A stretch of DNA of 64,000 nt. Origin: CAYUQT01 sp964596165. GTDB lineage: Bacteria > Planctomycetota > Phycisphaerae > UBA1845 > JAFGLZ01. The notes beneath the pieces were generated by a model. It did no database searches. It was not told the origin of the DNA and saw only the letters and a list, made by a program, of their open reading frames with translations. The stretch spans positions 1 through 64,000 of the forward strand of contig CAZQTW010000027.1 in the NCBI GenBank assembly GCA_964596165.1. Reading direction: 5' to 3'. This document shows, piece after piece, positions 42,984-51,479 of this stretch. How positions within the stretch are numbered: the stretch's first letter is position 1; each line of letters opens with the position of its first letter. The position numbers and the translations under genes were made by a program.

Positions 42984-45414
42984 ATGTCTCATTGCGCGCT
43001 GCTCAATTGCCTCCTGTATGTTGCCTATCCAAGCGCAGACATGTTGCCGTCGTTGACGATGGGAACGACGTTGCCGGTCCGGGACGGTGTCGTCTCACAA
43101 TGCGACGTGGTCTACACCACACTGTCGGTACGGCCATGGGAGGCAATGCCTACCGGCGGCGGCGACCTGTCGGCCATGGTCCGGTTCGACGGTGACCTTC
43201 ACCTGCACCTGACCAAGTCCGACGCCTGGGGTTTCTGGGCCCCGCCGGACGCCAAGCCGGGCTCGCGATTCTTCAACAACGTCAGCCCCGGACACGTGCG
43301 CCTGATCTTCGGTGACCGGGGAAGAGAGGCCGCCAATCGATTCTTTCGCCAACGGCTGGACGTGCGCCGTGGCCGCGTTGTCATCGAGCTCGCAGACGAG
43401 AAGGAGCCCGTCCAACTCACAGTCTGGGGGCACCCCCGGCGAAAAACCCTCATCATCGAGGTCTTTGACCCCAAAGGGTTGCTTCCGCCCACCACCATCG
43501 AGTTGACCGAGTGGCGCGATACGATGAAGGTCGGCGCCTCAGGCGGCACGCTCCACGCCTGCGAGATCCATACGCGGCCCGCCCGCCCGCACCTGGCCAA
43601 CACGGGCATGCAGGCCTATTTCGACGACACCCACGACCCCCCTGAAAGGTCGCGGAACCGCCGTGGCGATCGGCGTATCGGGGGCCATGCCGACGGACGG
43701 ATCGGTCAGCAATCAGACGGCCACACTCAAGCTGCCCGACAATCGCCCGCCGCGGTATCACATCATCGTCGCCGCAGCCGTCACACCGTCCGGCAGTGGC
43801 CAGGATCCTCTCGCCGTCGCCCGTTCCGAACTTGTGGAGGTGAAGAAGGCTCCGGTCGATACGCTGCGGGCTGAACACGAGGCCTGGTGGCGCGAGTACT
43901 GGAGCCGTTCGTTTCTGAATGTCACGAGTCCCGACAAGTCCGCTGAACGCCTTGTTCGCGCGTACTATGTTCACATGTACACCCTCGGCTGCGTCGGCCG
44001 CGGCGCTGTCCCTCCTAAATGGGACGGCGGACCCGGCTTGATGCGCGGCGACGAGCGGGCGTGGGGGCTGTCCGAGTGGGTCCAGGAGATCCGTTTCACC
44101 TACATGCCCCTCTACGCGGCCAACCGACTCGAAATCGCCCGCGGGCTCGCCGATCGCTACTCCCGCATGGTGCCCTATCTGCTTGAGCAGACCCGGATGA
44201 TGTGGGGGATCCCCGGGTTGTGGATCCCCGAAACGGTTTCGCCGTGGGGTCATGCCGAGGATTGGGTCCTCAAGGACGATGGCCGCGGCGCCGCGGGCGA
44301 TCATTTCCAGCGGTGGGACCCCAAAACGGCCCCACACGGACGGTTCGAGCTGTATAACCCTTACGTCGGCTTCCTCTTTACGGCAGGGCTTGAGATTTGC
44401 CATCACTACCTGACCTATTACCGATACAGCGGCGACGAGGCCTTCGCACGCGATCAGGCGTACCCGGTTGTCCGGGGGGTCTGCGAATTCGTCGCGGGAT
44501 TAATGCGAAAGGGTCCCGACGGCCGCTACCACCTCGACCCGGCTAACGCCCTGGAGACGTGGTGGCTCGTCCGCGACCCGTCGGACACGCTCGATGGGGT
44601 CCGGGCGATCTTCCCAGAGTTCATCAAGCTGGCCGAGGCCTATGGCCGCGATGCCGAATTGCGGGGCAGGTGCGACGAAATCCTGGCCGATCTGCCCGAA
44701 CCCCCGCGAGGCGTGTGGGGCGAAGACGGCAAAGTGGACCCGACAGTCGATGCCTACGCCCCCGCCGCCGCCAAGGGCAAGGACCCCGGTCGGCGAAATG
44801 CCGAAAACCCGGCCCTGTACCGCGTCTACCCCTTCGGCCTCAGCGGGATCGGTTCGCCGGACTTCGACCGCGCCAAACGGACGTTCGAGCATCGCATCTG
44901 CTCGTTGGGTAACGGCTGGTCGATGGACCCGATCTGGGCCGCCCGGCTTGGATTGGGCGACGAGGCGAGCAAGCTGCTCGCCGAGCATGCCAAGCGGTAC
45001 AACCGGTTCCGATACGGTGGCTGGACAAGCAACGATTCGCAGGTCTTCCCGGACCGGCTTTCGGTCGCCCCGTTCCTAGACGCCGGCGGGCTGAGCGCGT
45101 TCGGCCTCCAGGAATGCCTCCTTCAGAGCCACAACGGGTTGATCCGCCTGATCCCGGCGGTGGCCGCGGATTGGTCCGGAGAGTTCGAGCTTCGGGCCGA
45201 GGGCGGATTCCTGGTCCAAGCAACCTTCCAGCCCGGCCGACAAGTCGGTCCCGTCAGGATCACCAGCCTCCTGGGCCGCCCGTGTGTAATCGCCAATCCC
45301 TACGCCAGCCAATGCGTCGTCCGAACGGCGGATCGGATCGTGTCGAAGAGCGATGCTCGGATGATTCGATTCGAAACGGAGCCCGGCGATGTCCACATCC
45401 TTCGACCGGAGTGA
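42984..45414 (+). CDS. GH95/DUF5703-like glycoside hydrolase, interrupted by a frameshift
   Basis: ATG at 42984 (CGGAG upstream). The N-terminal domain reads AMPTGGGDLSAMVRFDG and LHLTKSDAWGFWAPPDA, resembling the MPLGNG and TKSDAWG motifs of the N-terminal domain of DUF5703/GH95 proteins, which include alpha-L-fucosidases. The frame is lost in a run of six C at 43637-43642; removing one C joins it to the downstream frame, giving about 809 residues in all. The downstream part (from IGVSGAMPTDG) has the alpha/alpha-barrel features EAWWREYWSRSFLNV, WDGGPGLMRGDERAWG, MWGIPGLWIPETVSPWG and ELYNPYVGFLF, with an LQSHNGLIRLIPAVA end typical of GH65/95-type C-terminal beta domains. Either a sequencing/assembly error or a real inactivating mutation explains the break. 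Substrate is inferred. Confidence 0.7.
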
Positions 45415-45539
45415 ACTCGCCACCCCATGAATCGGCCCGTAATAACTTGCCGCAACCCGTAATGCGAAGGCTTTGCGCGTTCCCTCTGCAAATTGCCTCA
45501 GGCTATGATGACGTCAACCGGAGGGACAGAGGGCGATTT

Positions 45540-46208
45540 ATGCCGCAAAGCGTTCCCAACCTGGACGGGGGAGTGCTCCGTCGCATCGGAAACCGAGTCC
45601 CATGGTTGAGACCCTGGAAACGCTTGTTATTCGGGTACACCGTGCGATTCCTGCTGTCGAGCCGCGCGCTGACCGACGACGACATCCGAGAGGCGCCCGC
45701 TACCGACTTCGGCGATCTGACCTTTCGCACAGGAACCCAAGCCGATGTGCCTGATCTCTGCGCGACCTGGCCACCCGAATTCGAGCCCATGCCCGTTCAA
45801 CGTCTTGCCGAGGTCTTCCGACAAAGGCTACGTTCAAGTGTGCCCTGCGTAGTGGCCTGTCGACATGGGCACGTTGTCGGCGCGACCTGGATCATGCCTC
45901 GCCAGGGTCTGCTGGCGGAGATTGACCTGCCGGACGGTGACAGTATGTGTGAACTGCGCAATACCCATTTAGCACCGGAGGTTAGGGGACGAGGCGGTGG
46001 CACAATGCTTCGTCGCCATGCGATCCATGCCGCGGCAAGGTTGGGATTCAAGCGCGTGTACATACTGAACGAGTGTCGAACCGATCGGGCCGCAGCGGTT
46101 GCAAGTGCAATCAAGGCGGGCTTCGAAGTCTTGGGAACACTCTGCGTCCGCAAGAGGCTCGGACGCACAACCATATACGTCGAGCCCAGCCATGGTGCAA
46201 AGCTGTGA
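45540..46208 (+). CDS. GNAT-family N-acetyltransferase (copy 2)
   Basis: 222 residues from the ATG at 45540, with GAGGGCG before it. It is clearly related to the protein at 7672-8337: both have an LDGG(L/V)xRRIG...PxLRxxKRxLFG N-terminus, FRTGTQADVPDLCATWPPEF/CRVADESDIPQIVSTWPREF, (G)LLxxxDLPDGDxMxExRN, EVRGRGGG/EARGVGAY and a (C/I)VxxxRTDRAAAV/RPDRAAAL end. Identity is not computed here. The acetyl-CoA site RGRGGGTMLRRHA is more canonical than in copy 1. Substrate unknown. Confidence 0.75.
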   Translation: MPQSVPNLDGGVLRRIGNRVPWLRPWKRLLFGYTVRFLLSSRALTDDDIREAPATDFGDLTFRTGTQADVPDLCATWPPEFEPMPVQRLAEVFRQRLRSSVPCVVACRHGHVVGATWIMPRQGLLAEIDLPDGDSMCELRNTHLAPEVRGRGGGTMLRRHAIHAAARLGFKRVYILNECRTDRAAAVASAIKAGFEVLGTLCVRKRLGRTTIYVEPSHGAKL

Positions 46209-46528
46209 CTCGGCAGGCATTCTACGACCTTTCACCGGAAACGGATTCAATGGCCGTGCCCGACGCCCCCTGGGTCGCAAGATGTTCATGCGTCTCTGGA
46301 CGACGAGAGATGGCCCGGCGGGGTATGGCACTGAGCCGGTTGGGGGCAATTCACGATGAGTCGTAGCGGCCTGCGCCTCGCAGGGCGAACGGCGGCTGGC
46401 GAGGCGACGGTCGCTCAACCCAGCGCGAACCGCACCAATGCCCCTCGATGTTCGATCGTCTTCCGTTCGAGCCATGGGGGTGTGACAATGTTCCACAGGG
46501 GCACCTTCGTAGTCGAGGAGTCATGCAC
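46209..46528. other. Intergenic region, no supported feature
   Basis: About 320 bases between the second GNAT gene and the acetolactate decarboxylase gene. Short open frames exist in several phases, but none has a convincing ribosome site or recognisable motif. No clear hairpin or promoter was seen. Confidence 0.5.
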
Positions 46529-47302
46529 ATGAGGGCAACCGAACTCGGGCGGTTGACGATAGGCACGGCGATCCTTGTGGCCGGTTGCTCGACGGCGCCG
46601 CGCGACACGATCACACAGGTCAGCACGATCGATGCACTGCTCGCCGGGGCGTTCGATGGCCAGATGCCGTGCAAGGAGCTGCTGCTGCACGGCGACTTCG
46701 GCATCGGAACGTTCCATGCCCTCGACGGCGAGATGGTCATCGTCGACGGCAAGATCTACCAGGTGAAGGCTGACGGAATGGCCTACCCCGTGCCACCGGG
46801 GCTCACTACCCCCTTCGCGACCGTGGCGCGCTTCACGCCTGAGTTCACGGCCTCCATAGGGAAGCCGACCGGCTACAAGGAGCTGCAACAACTGGTGGAC
46901 CGCCGGGTCGCCAGCCCTAACGTTCTATTGGCCATTCGGATACGCGGGCAGTTCCGTAATGTCACGGCCCGCAGCGTACCGGCACAGACGAAGCCCTACC
47001 TGACTCTGGTCGAGGCGGTCAAGAGGCAATCCATCATTCGCATGGACCAAACGAGCGGTGTCCTCGTCGGATTCAGGCTGCCCGAGTTCGTCAAGGGAAT
47101 CAACGCCCCGGGCTACCACCTGCACCTCGTCACGGACAACCGCCGGACGGGTGGGCACGTGCTGAACATCACGATCGAACGCGGCGAGGTGGAAGTGGAC
47201 ATCTGCAACCGGTTCGTGATGATCCTACCCAAGGACCCGAAGGCGCTCAGTCGTTTTGACTTGGACCGCGATCGATCCGACGAGCTGAAGAAAGTCGAGT
47301 AA
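46529..47302 (+). CDS. Alpha-acetolactate decarboxylase, probable lipoprotein
   Basis: 257 residues from the ATG at 46529, 8 bases after GAGGAG (an ATG at 46523 is too close to it). A lipobox (GTAILVAGCSTAP) suggests membrane attachment outside the cytoplasm. The enzyme converts acetolactate to acetoin. Family features are VSTIDALLAGAFDGQM, GDFGIGTFHALDGEMVIVDG, the active-site stretch GYHLHLVTDNRRTGGHVL whose His residues bind zinc, and a conserved C-terminal Glu region. No acetolactate synthase gene is in the window, so the source of substrate is unclear. Exported versions exist in Gram-positive bacteria. Confidence 0.88.
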   Translation: MRATELGRLTIGTAILVAGCSTAPRDTITQVSTIDALLAGAFDGQMPCKELLLHGDFGIGTFHALDGEMVIVDGKIYQVKADGMAYPVPPGLTTPFATVARFTPEFTASIGKPTGYKELQQLVDRRVASPNVLLAIRIRGQFRNVTARSVPAQTKPYLTLVEAVKRQSIIRMDQTSGVLVGFRLPEFVKGINAPGYHLHLVTDNRRTGGHVLNITIERGEVEVDICNRFVMILPKDPKALSRFDLDRDRSDELKKVE

Positions 47303-47339
47303 CGACCGACCCGTTATCGCCGCCGTCACATGCGATCCG

Positions 47340-48458
47340 TCAAGACCGCACGCCGAGCGCCGCCATCAGCAGGAGGTAGGGATCCTGGCGTCCGATCGGA
47401 AAGACGCTGCGCTCGAGCGGCGCGTCGTGCAGCGTCTGGTCCCTCAGCAGCGACTGGGCCGAACCCGTGATGTCCATGACCTCGGTTGCGTCGCGGGTGT
47501 GATACAACCCGACCAGGTGACCGAACTCGTGCGTCGCGACGTTTCCGATGGCCGTGGCAATTTGCTGGAGCGTCGGGTTCAACGGCATGAAAAGGCGGAA
47601 CGTATCGGTATAGACGATGCAATCGTCGCTGTGGCTCGCGTTGTAAATGTCCACGCTGTCGGCCAGTCCGAGCAGCGCGGCATCGTACGTGCCGAAATAG
47701 ACCGTGGAGTATACCCCCAAGGGATGATCCCCCTCGGCCGTGCTGTACACATCGATGGCGTACGGCGCGTATTCCTCCCGCATCATCTCCTCGATGATGT
47801 CGATGATCTGGCTCGTTTGGCCGGCGTAGCGAGAATCGATACTGGCCGCGTTGAAGGCCGGCACGTTGATCGGCGCCCGGCTGCCGATCGACACGCCCGT
47901 CGCCCCGTCGAAATCGAGCAGGACGGCCTGACCGACCGGCGAAGGCACCGACTGGTTCGGCCTTCGCTGAATCGTCATCGTGTAGCTGCCCGTGGTGGGC
48001 TCATACGGACTCGATGCAACGACAAGATAACAGTGCGCCAGGTCCGTGCGAATAATATGGCTGATGAACGGATCGGTCCGGCCGAACGTGTAACTGCGAT
48101 CGTCGTTGACGATCAACACTTGCTCCTGATCGTTGAAGAGCCCCGCGGCGGCGTCCAATCCGGAACTCTGTTCGGTCTCGACGATGATCTGATCCCCGGC
48201 CGACACGGCGCCAAGGTCGAACACGTCAACGTCGCCGCTGCCGCTGATGCTCCCCGATACGGATATGCTTCCATTGGCGGGAAGCGAGACCGCCAGGGCG
48301 GAGTCCCAGGTATTGCCGGGTTCCCCGGCTACGATCTGGCCGGCCACCAGCGTGTCGCCGGTGGTCGTCGGAGGCACGCAACCCGCCAGGCCAACCCAAA
48401 GAAGGACAAAACCGACTAACCCCAATTCACCTGCTACGATTCTTGAATCACGAGACAT
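47340..48458 (-). CDS. Lipoprotein metalloprotease, matrixin-type
   Basis: 372 residues from the ATG at 48458 (GCAGGTG upstream); two earlier in-frame ATGs give a longer, unlikely leader. An LWVGLAGC lipobox is followed by a beta-sandwich domain (residues about 45-165, with NGSISVSGSISGSGDVDVFDLG and GSYTMTI) resembling pre-peptidase C-terminal domains. The catalytic domain has the metzincin motif HEFGHLVGLYH, three His zinc ligands and the catalytic Glu, and a later VMDITGS Met-turn. It probably cleaves extracellular proteins. It converges on the acetolactate decarboxylase gene. Confidence 0.87.
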   Translation of the reverse strand: MSRDSRIVAGELGLVGFVLLWVGLAGCVPPTTTGDTLVAGQIVAGEPGNTWDSALAVSLPANGSISVSGSISGSGDVDVFDLGAVSAGDQIIVETEQSSGLDAAAGLFNDQEQVLIVNDDRSYTFGRTDPFISHIIRTDLAHCYLVVASSPYEPTTGSYTMTIQRRPNQSVPSPVGQAVLLDFDGATGVSIGSRAPINVPAFNAASIDSRYAGQTSQIIDIIEEMMREEYAPYAIDVYSTAEGDHPLGVYSTVYFGTYDAALLGLADSVDIYNASHSDDCIVYTDTFRLFMPLNPTLQQIATAIGNVATHEFGHLVGLYHTRDATEVMDITGSAQSLLRDQTLHDAPLERSVFPIGRQDPYLLLMAALGVRS

Positions 48459-49058
48459 CGCCGCACCTGCCGTCTTCTCAATGACCATGGCGTCGTCGCC
48501 GGACGTACCGCAGGCGCGGCCTCGTCCCCGGACGAAAGACGCCGGTTCCATGGGGATTCCGATTGCGACGTCTCAAGGGGAATGGTTCGCAAACCCGCGT
48601 GTCGAAACGCGGGCCATCCTCCGATGGGATTCCGTAGGCGGAAGGCTCAATGGCAGGGTGCTATTCGACCCTGGACCCCCGGCGCATAAATTCCCGGGCG
48701 ATCGGCGCACCGGCCGCAACAACATTGCGTCGTATCCGAAGACCGACGGCGGTCGGATGGCCCCCCCTACAGAGCTTCGCAACCGCTTGAGAACGGTCCT
48801 GTTCGATCGCCGGGCCACACGACGGCCGGCTTCCGCCGACGGCGCCGTCCGGCCCGTGCGATCCGAACTTGCTTATCCGCGGGGCGGGCTCTACACCTCC
48901 GCCGGCATGGCGAAGCAGAATCGATGGGCCTCCAACTGCCCACCGCGGACTTCCCGTCCAAAACATACGATTCAGGTTAGGGCTAGCCAAACTACCTCCT
49001 TGGAAATTGGGCAAAATGGGGCACGCAGGAGAAGAACGCGGGTCTTATCGGAACTTGA

Positions 49059-49089
49059 ACTCGGTACTCTGTTACGAGTGATACCGAGT
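49059..49089. repeat. Hairpin with 8-bp outer and 3-bp inner stems
   Basis: ACTCGGTA (49059-49066) pairs with TACCGAGT (49082-49089); inside, CTC (49067-49069) pairs with GAG (49076-49078) around TGTTAC. It lies about 125 bases beyond the PduT stop. As a reverse-strand transcript it could be a terminator-like stem, but there is no T-tract. Confidence 0.45.
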
Positions 49090-49148
49090 ACGTGTGGGAG
49101 GGCGAGCGAACCCGCGAGCGGTAGCCCGCGGAGGTCCCGCAGTACTCC

Positions 49149-49200
49149 AAACCTGAAGTCTGAAGCATGAAGTCCGAGGTCGGGAAGCCGAAGGTTGAGG
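49149..49200. repeat. Degenerate tandem GAAGTC-type repeat
   Basis: CCTGAAGTCTGAAGCATGAA then GTCCGAGGTCGGGAAGCCGAAGGTTGAGG shows five or six copies of a roughly 7-8 base unit (TGAAGTC, TGAAGCA, TGAAGTC, CGAGGTC, GGAAGCC, CGAAGGT). It ends just beyond the PduT stop codon. Confidence 0.4.
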
Positions 49201-49212
49201 GCCGACAGCTTC

Positions 49213-49767
49213 TCAAATGTAGTCGCTGAACAGTTCCTTCTGCGGACGGGGTATTACAACCTGGCTGACGAGCAGACCACGCTCGCGGGCGATGGCCGCG
49301 CCGGCTTCGACGGCCGCCGTGACGTCGGCCACCGAACCGGTCATCTGGACGAAGCCCTTGCCCCCCAGCGCCATCGCCAGGTGGATGCGGAACAGCGTAA
49401 CCGTGGCGGCCTTGGCGGCCGCGTCCGCGGCCTCGATCGCGGCGGCGGCCGAGAACGTCTCGACCACGCCCAAGGCCCCCATGTCCTCCTTGGCCACCGT
49501 AACCGAGCCACCGATCGCGGGAAACACCGATTCGTGCACGTTCGGGATGACGAGTTGGTCGATCAGTCCCTCCTGGCTGGCAGCACAGCCCGCCTCGACG
49601 GCCGCCTCGACAGCCGACACGTCCCCGGACACCACCACGATGTACTTGCCGCTGCAGATCGTCCGTGCGAGCACCAGCTCGACCGCACCGGCCTTGAGCA
49701 TCGTGTCCTCAACCAGGCAGCCGATGCCGACGCTTGTCAGTTCCACCATCCCAATCGAACGGATCAT
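49213..49767 (-). CDS. pduT: Trimeric bacterial microcompartment shell protein, PduT-like
   Basis: 184 residues, the exact usual length of PduT, from the ATG at 49767 (GGAG 10 bases upstream). Two tandem BMC domains: IGMVELTSVGIGCLVEDTML with VSGDVSAVEAAVEAG, and LGVVETFSAAAAIEAADAAAKAA with QMTGSVADVTAAVEAG. A Cys in ARTICSGKY matches the residue that binds the [4Fe-4S] cluster in the centre of the PduT trimer. PduT sits in the shell and works with PduS in electron transfer. The gene is 101 bases downstream of pduS on the same strand. BMC-H and BMC-P genes are absent from the window. Confidence 0.9.
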   Translation of the reverse strand: MIRSIGMVELTSVGIGCLVEDTMLKAGAVELVLARTICSGKYIVVVSGDVSAVEAAVEAGCAASQEGLIDQLVIPNVHESVFPAIGGSVTVAKEDMGALGVVETFSAAAAIEAADAAAKAATVTLFRIHLAMALGGKGFVQMTGSVADVTAAVEAGAAIARERGLLVSQVVIPRPQKELFSDYI

Positions 49768-49868
49768 CTCGTTGGTTCTCCGCGTCCAGTGCCCGAGCCG
49801 TGACATTCACGTCATGCGGATGCCACACGGGCCAAACCCCGGCACGAACGCCGAGGCCAATTGTCCTC

Positions 49869-51173
49869 TCACGCCTCGATGGTCACGCTCTCGTTGACCG
49901 CCGTAACCCGCCCGGCGATGCTCGCGTGGATGACCGCGCCCAACTGGCCGTCGGCCGGCCTGCCGATAACGTCGCCGACCTTCACGCGATCGCCCGCCTT
50001 CACGACCGGCAACGCCGGCGCGCCGACGTGCTGCTTGAGCGACAGTACGACCCGAGCCGGCTTGACCGTCCGGTCGATCAGCGGTCCGACGTTGCGATAC
50101 GCCTTCAACCCCAGCTTGGCCGTCAGCCGCTTGATCGGCGCACGGCGATTGGCCAGGTGCAGCGCGGGACGGCTTACGTTCGCCTCGACCTCCCACCGCC
50201 GCTTCTCCTGCATCAGCTTTCGCTTGTTCCGGCTGCAGACGTTCTTCGGGTCGAGATCCTCCGGGCAGGAGTACAGCGAGCAGAGGTTGCACTCGCAGCA
50301 GAACAGCGTGCCGATCACGTTGCTCTCGCCCGCCAGGGTAAAACCGAGCGATCGCATCGCCTTGTGCGGCTCGATCGGATGTCCCAGCAGGAACCTCGGG
50401 CACAACTCGGTGCAGAAGCTGCACTGGTCGCACGCGGCCGCCCCGATCCGACGGATCACCGGCCAATCATTCCGATAGCGCCGGATCAGCGGATGGGATT
50501 CGTCCAGGACGATCAGCCCCCCCGTTGTCTTGGTCACCGGTTCGTCGAACGAGCCGGCCAGTCGGCCCATCATCGCCCCACCCACCAGGGCGGACGGATG
50601 ATCGACCGTGGCCCCGCCCGCCATCGCGATGCATTCGGCGAAGGTCACGCCGATTGGTACGTCGATGCTCACCGGTTCGGCCACCGCGCCGGCCACCGTC
50701 AGGAACTTGCGCGTGACCGGCCGTCCGCGGGCGATGTTCAGCGCCGTCTCGACGTTCACCACGACCGCGCCGACGTCCTTCGGAAGGCCGCCGGGCGGAA
50801 TCACGCGACCCGTAACGTCGTACACCAGGATGAACTCGTCCCCCGTGGGATAGCTGTCGCTCAGCGACTGAATCTCGACGTTCGGCGGGAGCTGCCGCTT
50901 CAAGATCTCGATAACGTCCTCGTACTTGCCCTTGATGCCCACCACGCCGCGTTTGGCCTGAGACAGACGCATGACGGCCGCAAGACCGGCCAAAACCTCG
51001 GCCGGGTAGGCCTTGAGGAGTTCCTTGTCCTTGTGCAGCAACGGTTCGCACTCGGCGGCATTGAGTATCGCGACCTCGACCTTCGTATTCAGCTTGACGT
51101 GGGTCGGAAAGCCGGCCCCCCCGGCGCCGACGATGCCGCAACCGGCTATCTGTTCAAGCGTGATTGATGACAT
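49869..51173 (-). CDS. pduS: Flavin/iron-sulfur reductase of the microcompartment, PduS-like (RnfC type)
   Basis: 434 residues. The N-terminus shows IAGCGIVGAGGAGFPTHVKLN and NAAECEPLLHKDKELL, typical of RnfC/PduS NADH/FMN-binding parts, followed by an SLBB-type domain (VAGAVAEPVSIDVPIG). Two ferredoxin motifs are CDQCSFCTELCPR and CCECNLCSLYSC, both able to bind a [4Fe-4S] cluster. A biotinyl/lipoyl-like beta domain closes the protein (VKAGDRVKVGDVIGRPADG). PduS reduces cobalamin in propanediol microcompartments and partners with PduT; a cobalamin enzyme is not visible here, so the electron acceptor is unknown. Confidence 0.9.
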   Translation of the reverse strand: MSSITLEQIAGCGIVGAGGAGFPTHVKLNTKVEVAILNAAECEPLLHKDKELLKAYPAEVLAGLAAVMRLSQAKRGVVGIKGKYEDVIEILKRQLPPNVEIQSLSDSYPTGDEFILVYDVTGRVIPPGGLPKDVGAVVVNVETALNIARGRPVTRKFLTVAGAVAEPVSIDVPIGVTFAECIAMAGGATVDHPSALVGGAMMGRLAGSFDEPVTKTTGGLIVLDESHPLIRRYRNDWPVIRRIGAAACDQCSFCTELCPRFLLGHPIEPHKAMRSLGFTLAGESNVIGTLFCCECNLCSLYSCPEDLDPKNVCSRNKRKLMQEKRRWEVEANVSRPALHLANRRAPIKRLTAKLGLKAYRNVGPLIDRTVKPARVVLSLKQHVGAPALPVVKAGDRVKVGDVIGRPADGQLGAVIHASIAGRVTAVNESVTIEA

Positions 51174-51479
51174 GCGTTCTTGAAATACCTCCGCCCATCA
51201 CACAAAGTCGTTAGTCTACACGATTCCCCAGGAAAAATCCTGCGCCGGAGAGTTGATCACGAGAATGGCGCGCGACCCCGCGAGCCGTCCTAGGCCGGTC
51301 CGCTTGCCACGGCTCGGCCGCAAGTCGTGCCACAGTCCTTGGTCCGGTCTGACCGGCGCCAGACGCCCCGGCTCGGAACACGGAGGAGCCGTCCGTATCA
51401 AGGAACGGCCCCCGACAAGCAACTGCCGGCGGGAACGCTCGCCGTTCCATTCGCACGTGATATCACGCACGACAAGGCC
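51174..51479. other. Intergenic region, little visible
   Basis: About 305 bases between pduS and the PreA-like gene, both on the reverse strand. It contains a short hairpin CAGGA-AAAA-TCCTG at 51229-51242, about 55 bases before the pduS start, and no supported gene. The gap leaves room for a pduS promoter, so the two need not be cotranscribed. Confidence 0.45.

Larger units (their letters stand above)
48459..49212. other. Long intergenic region with a hairpin and a short low-complexity repeat
   Basis: About 750 bases with no convincing gene on either strand; Arg/Pro-rich short frames lack ribosome sites. Towards the PduT gene it contains a hairpin (49059-49089) and a GAAGTC-rich repeat (49149-49200). 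Both are listed separately. Confidence 0.5.
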
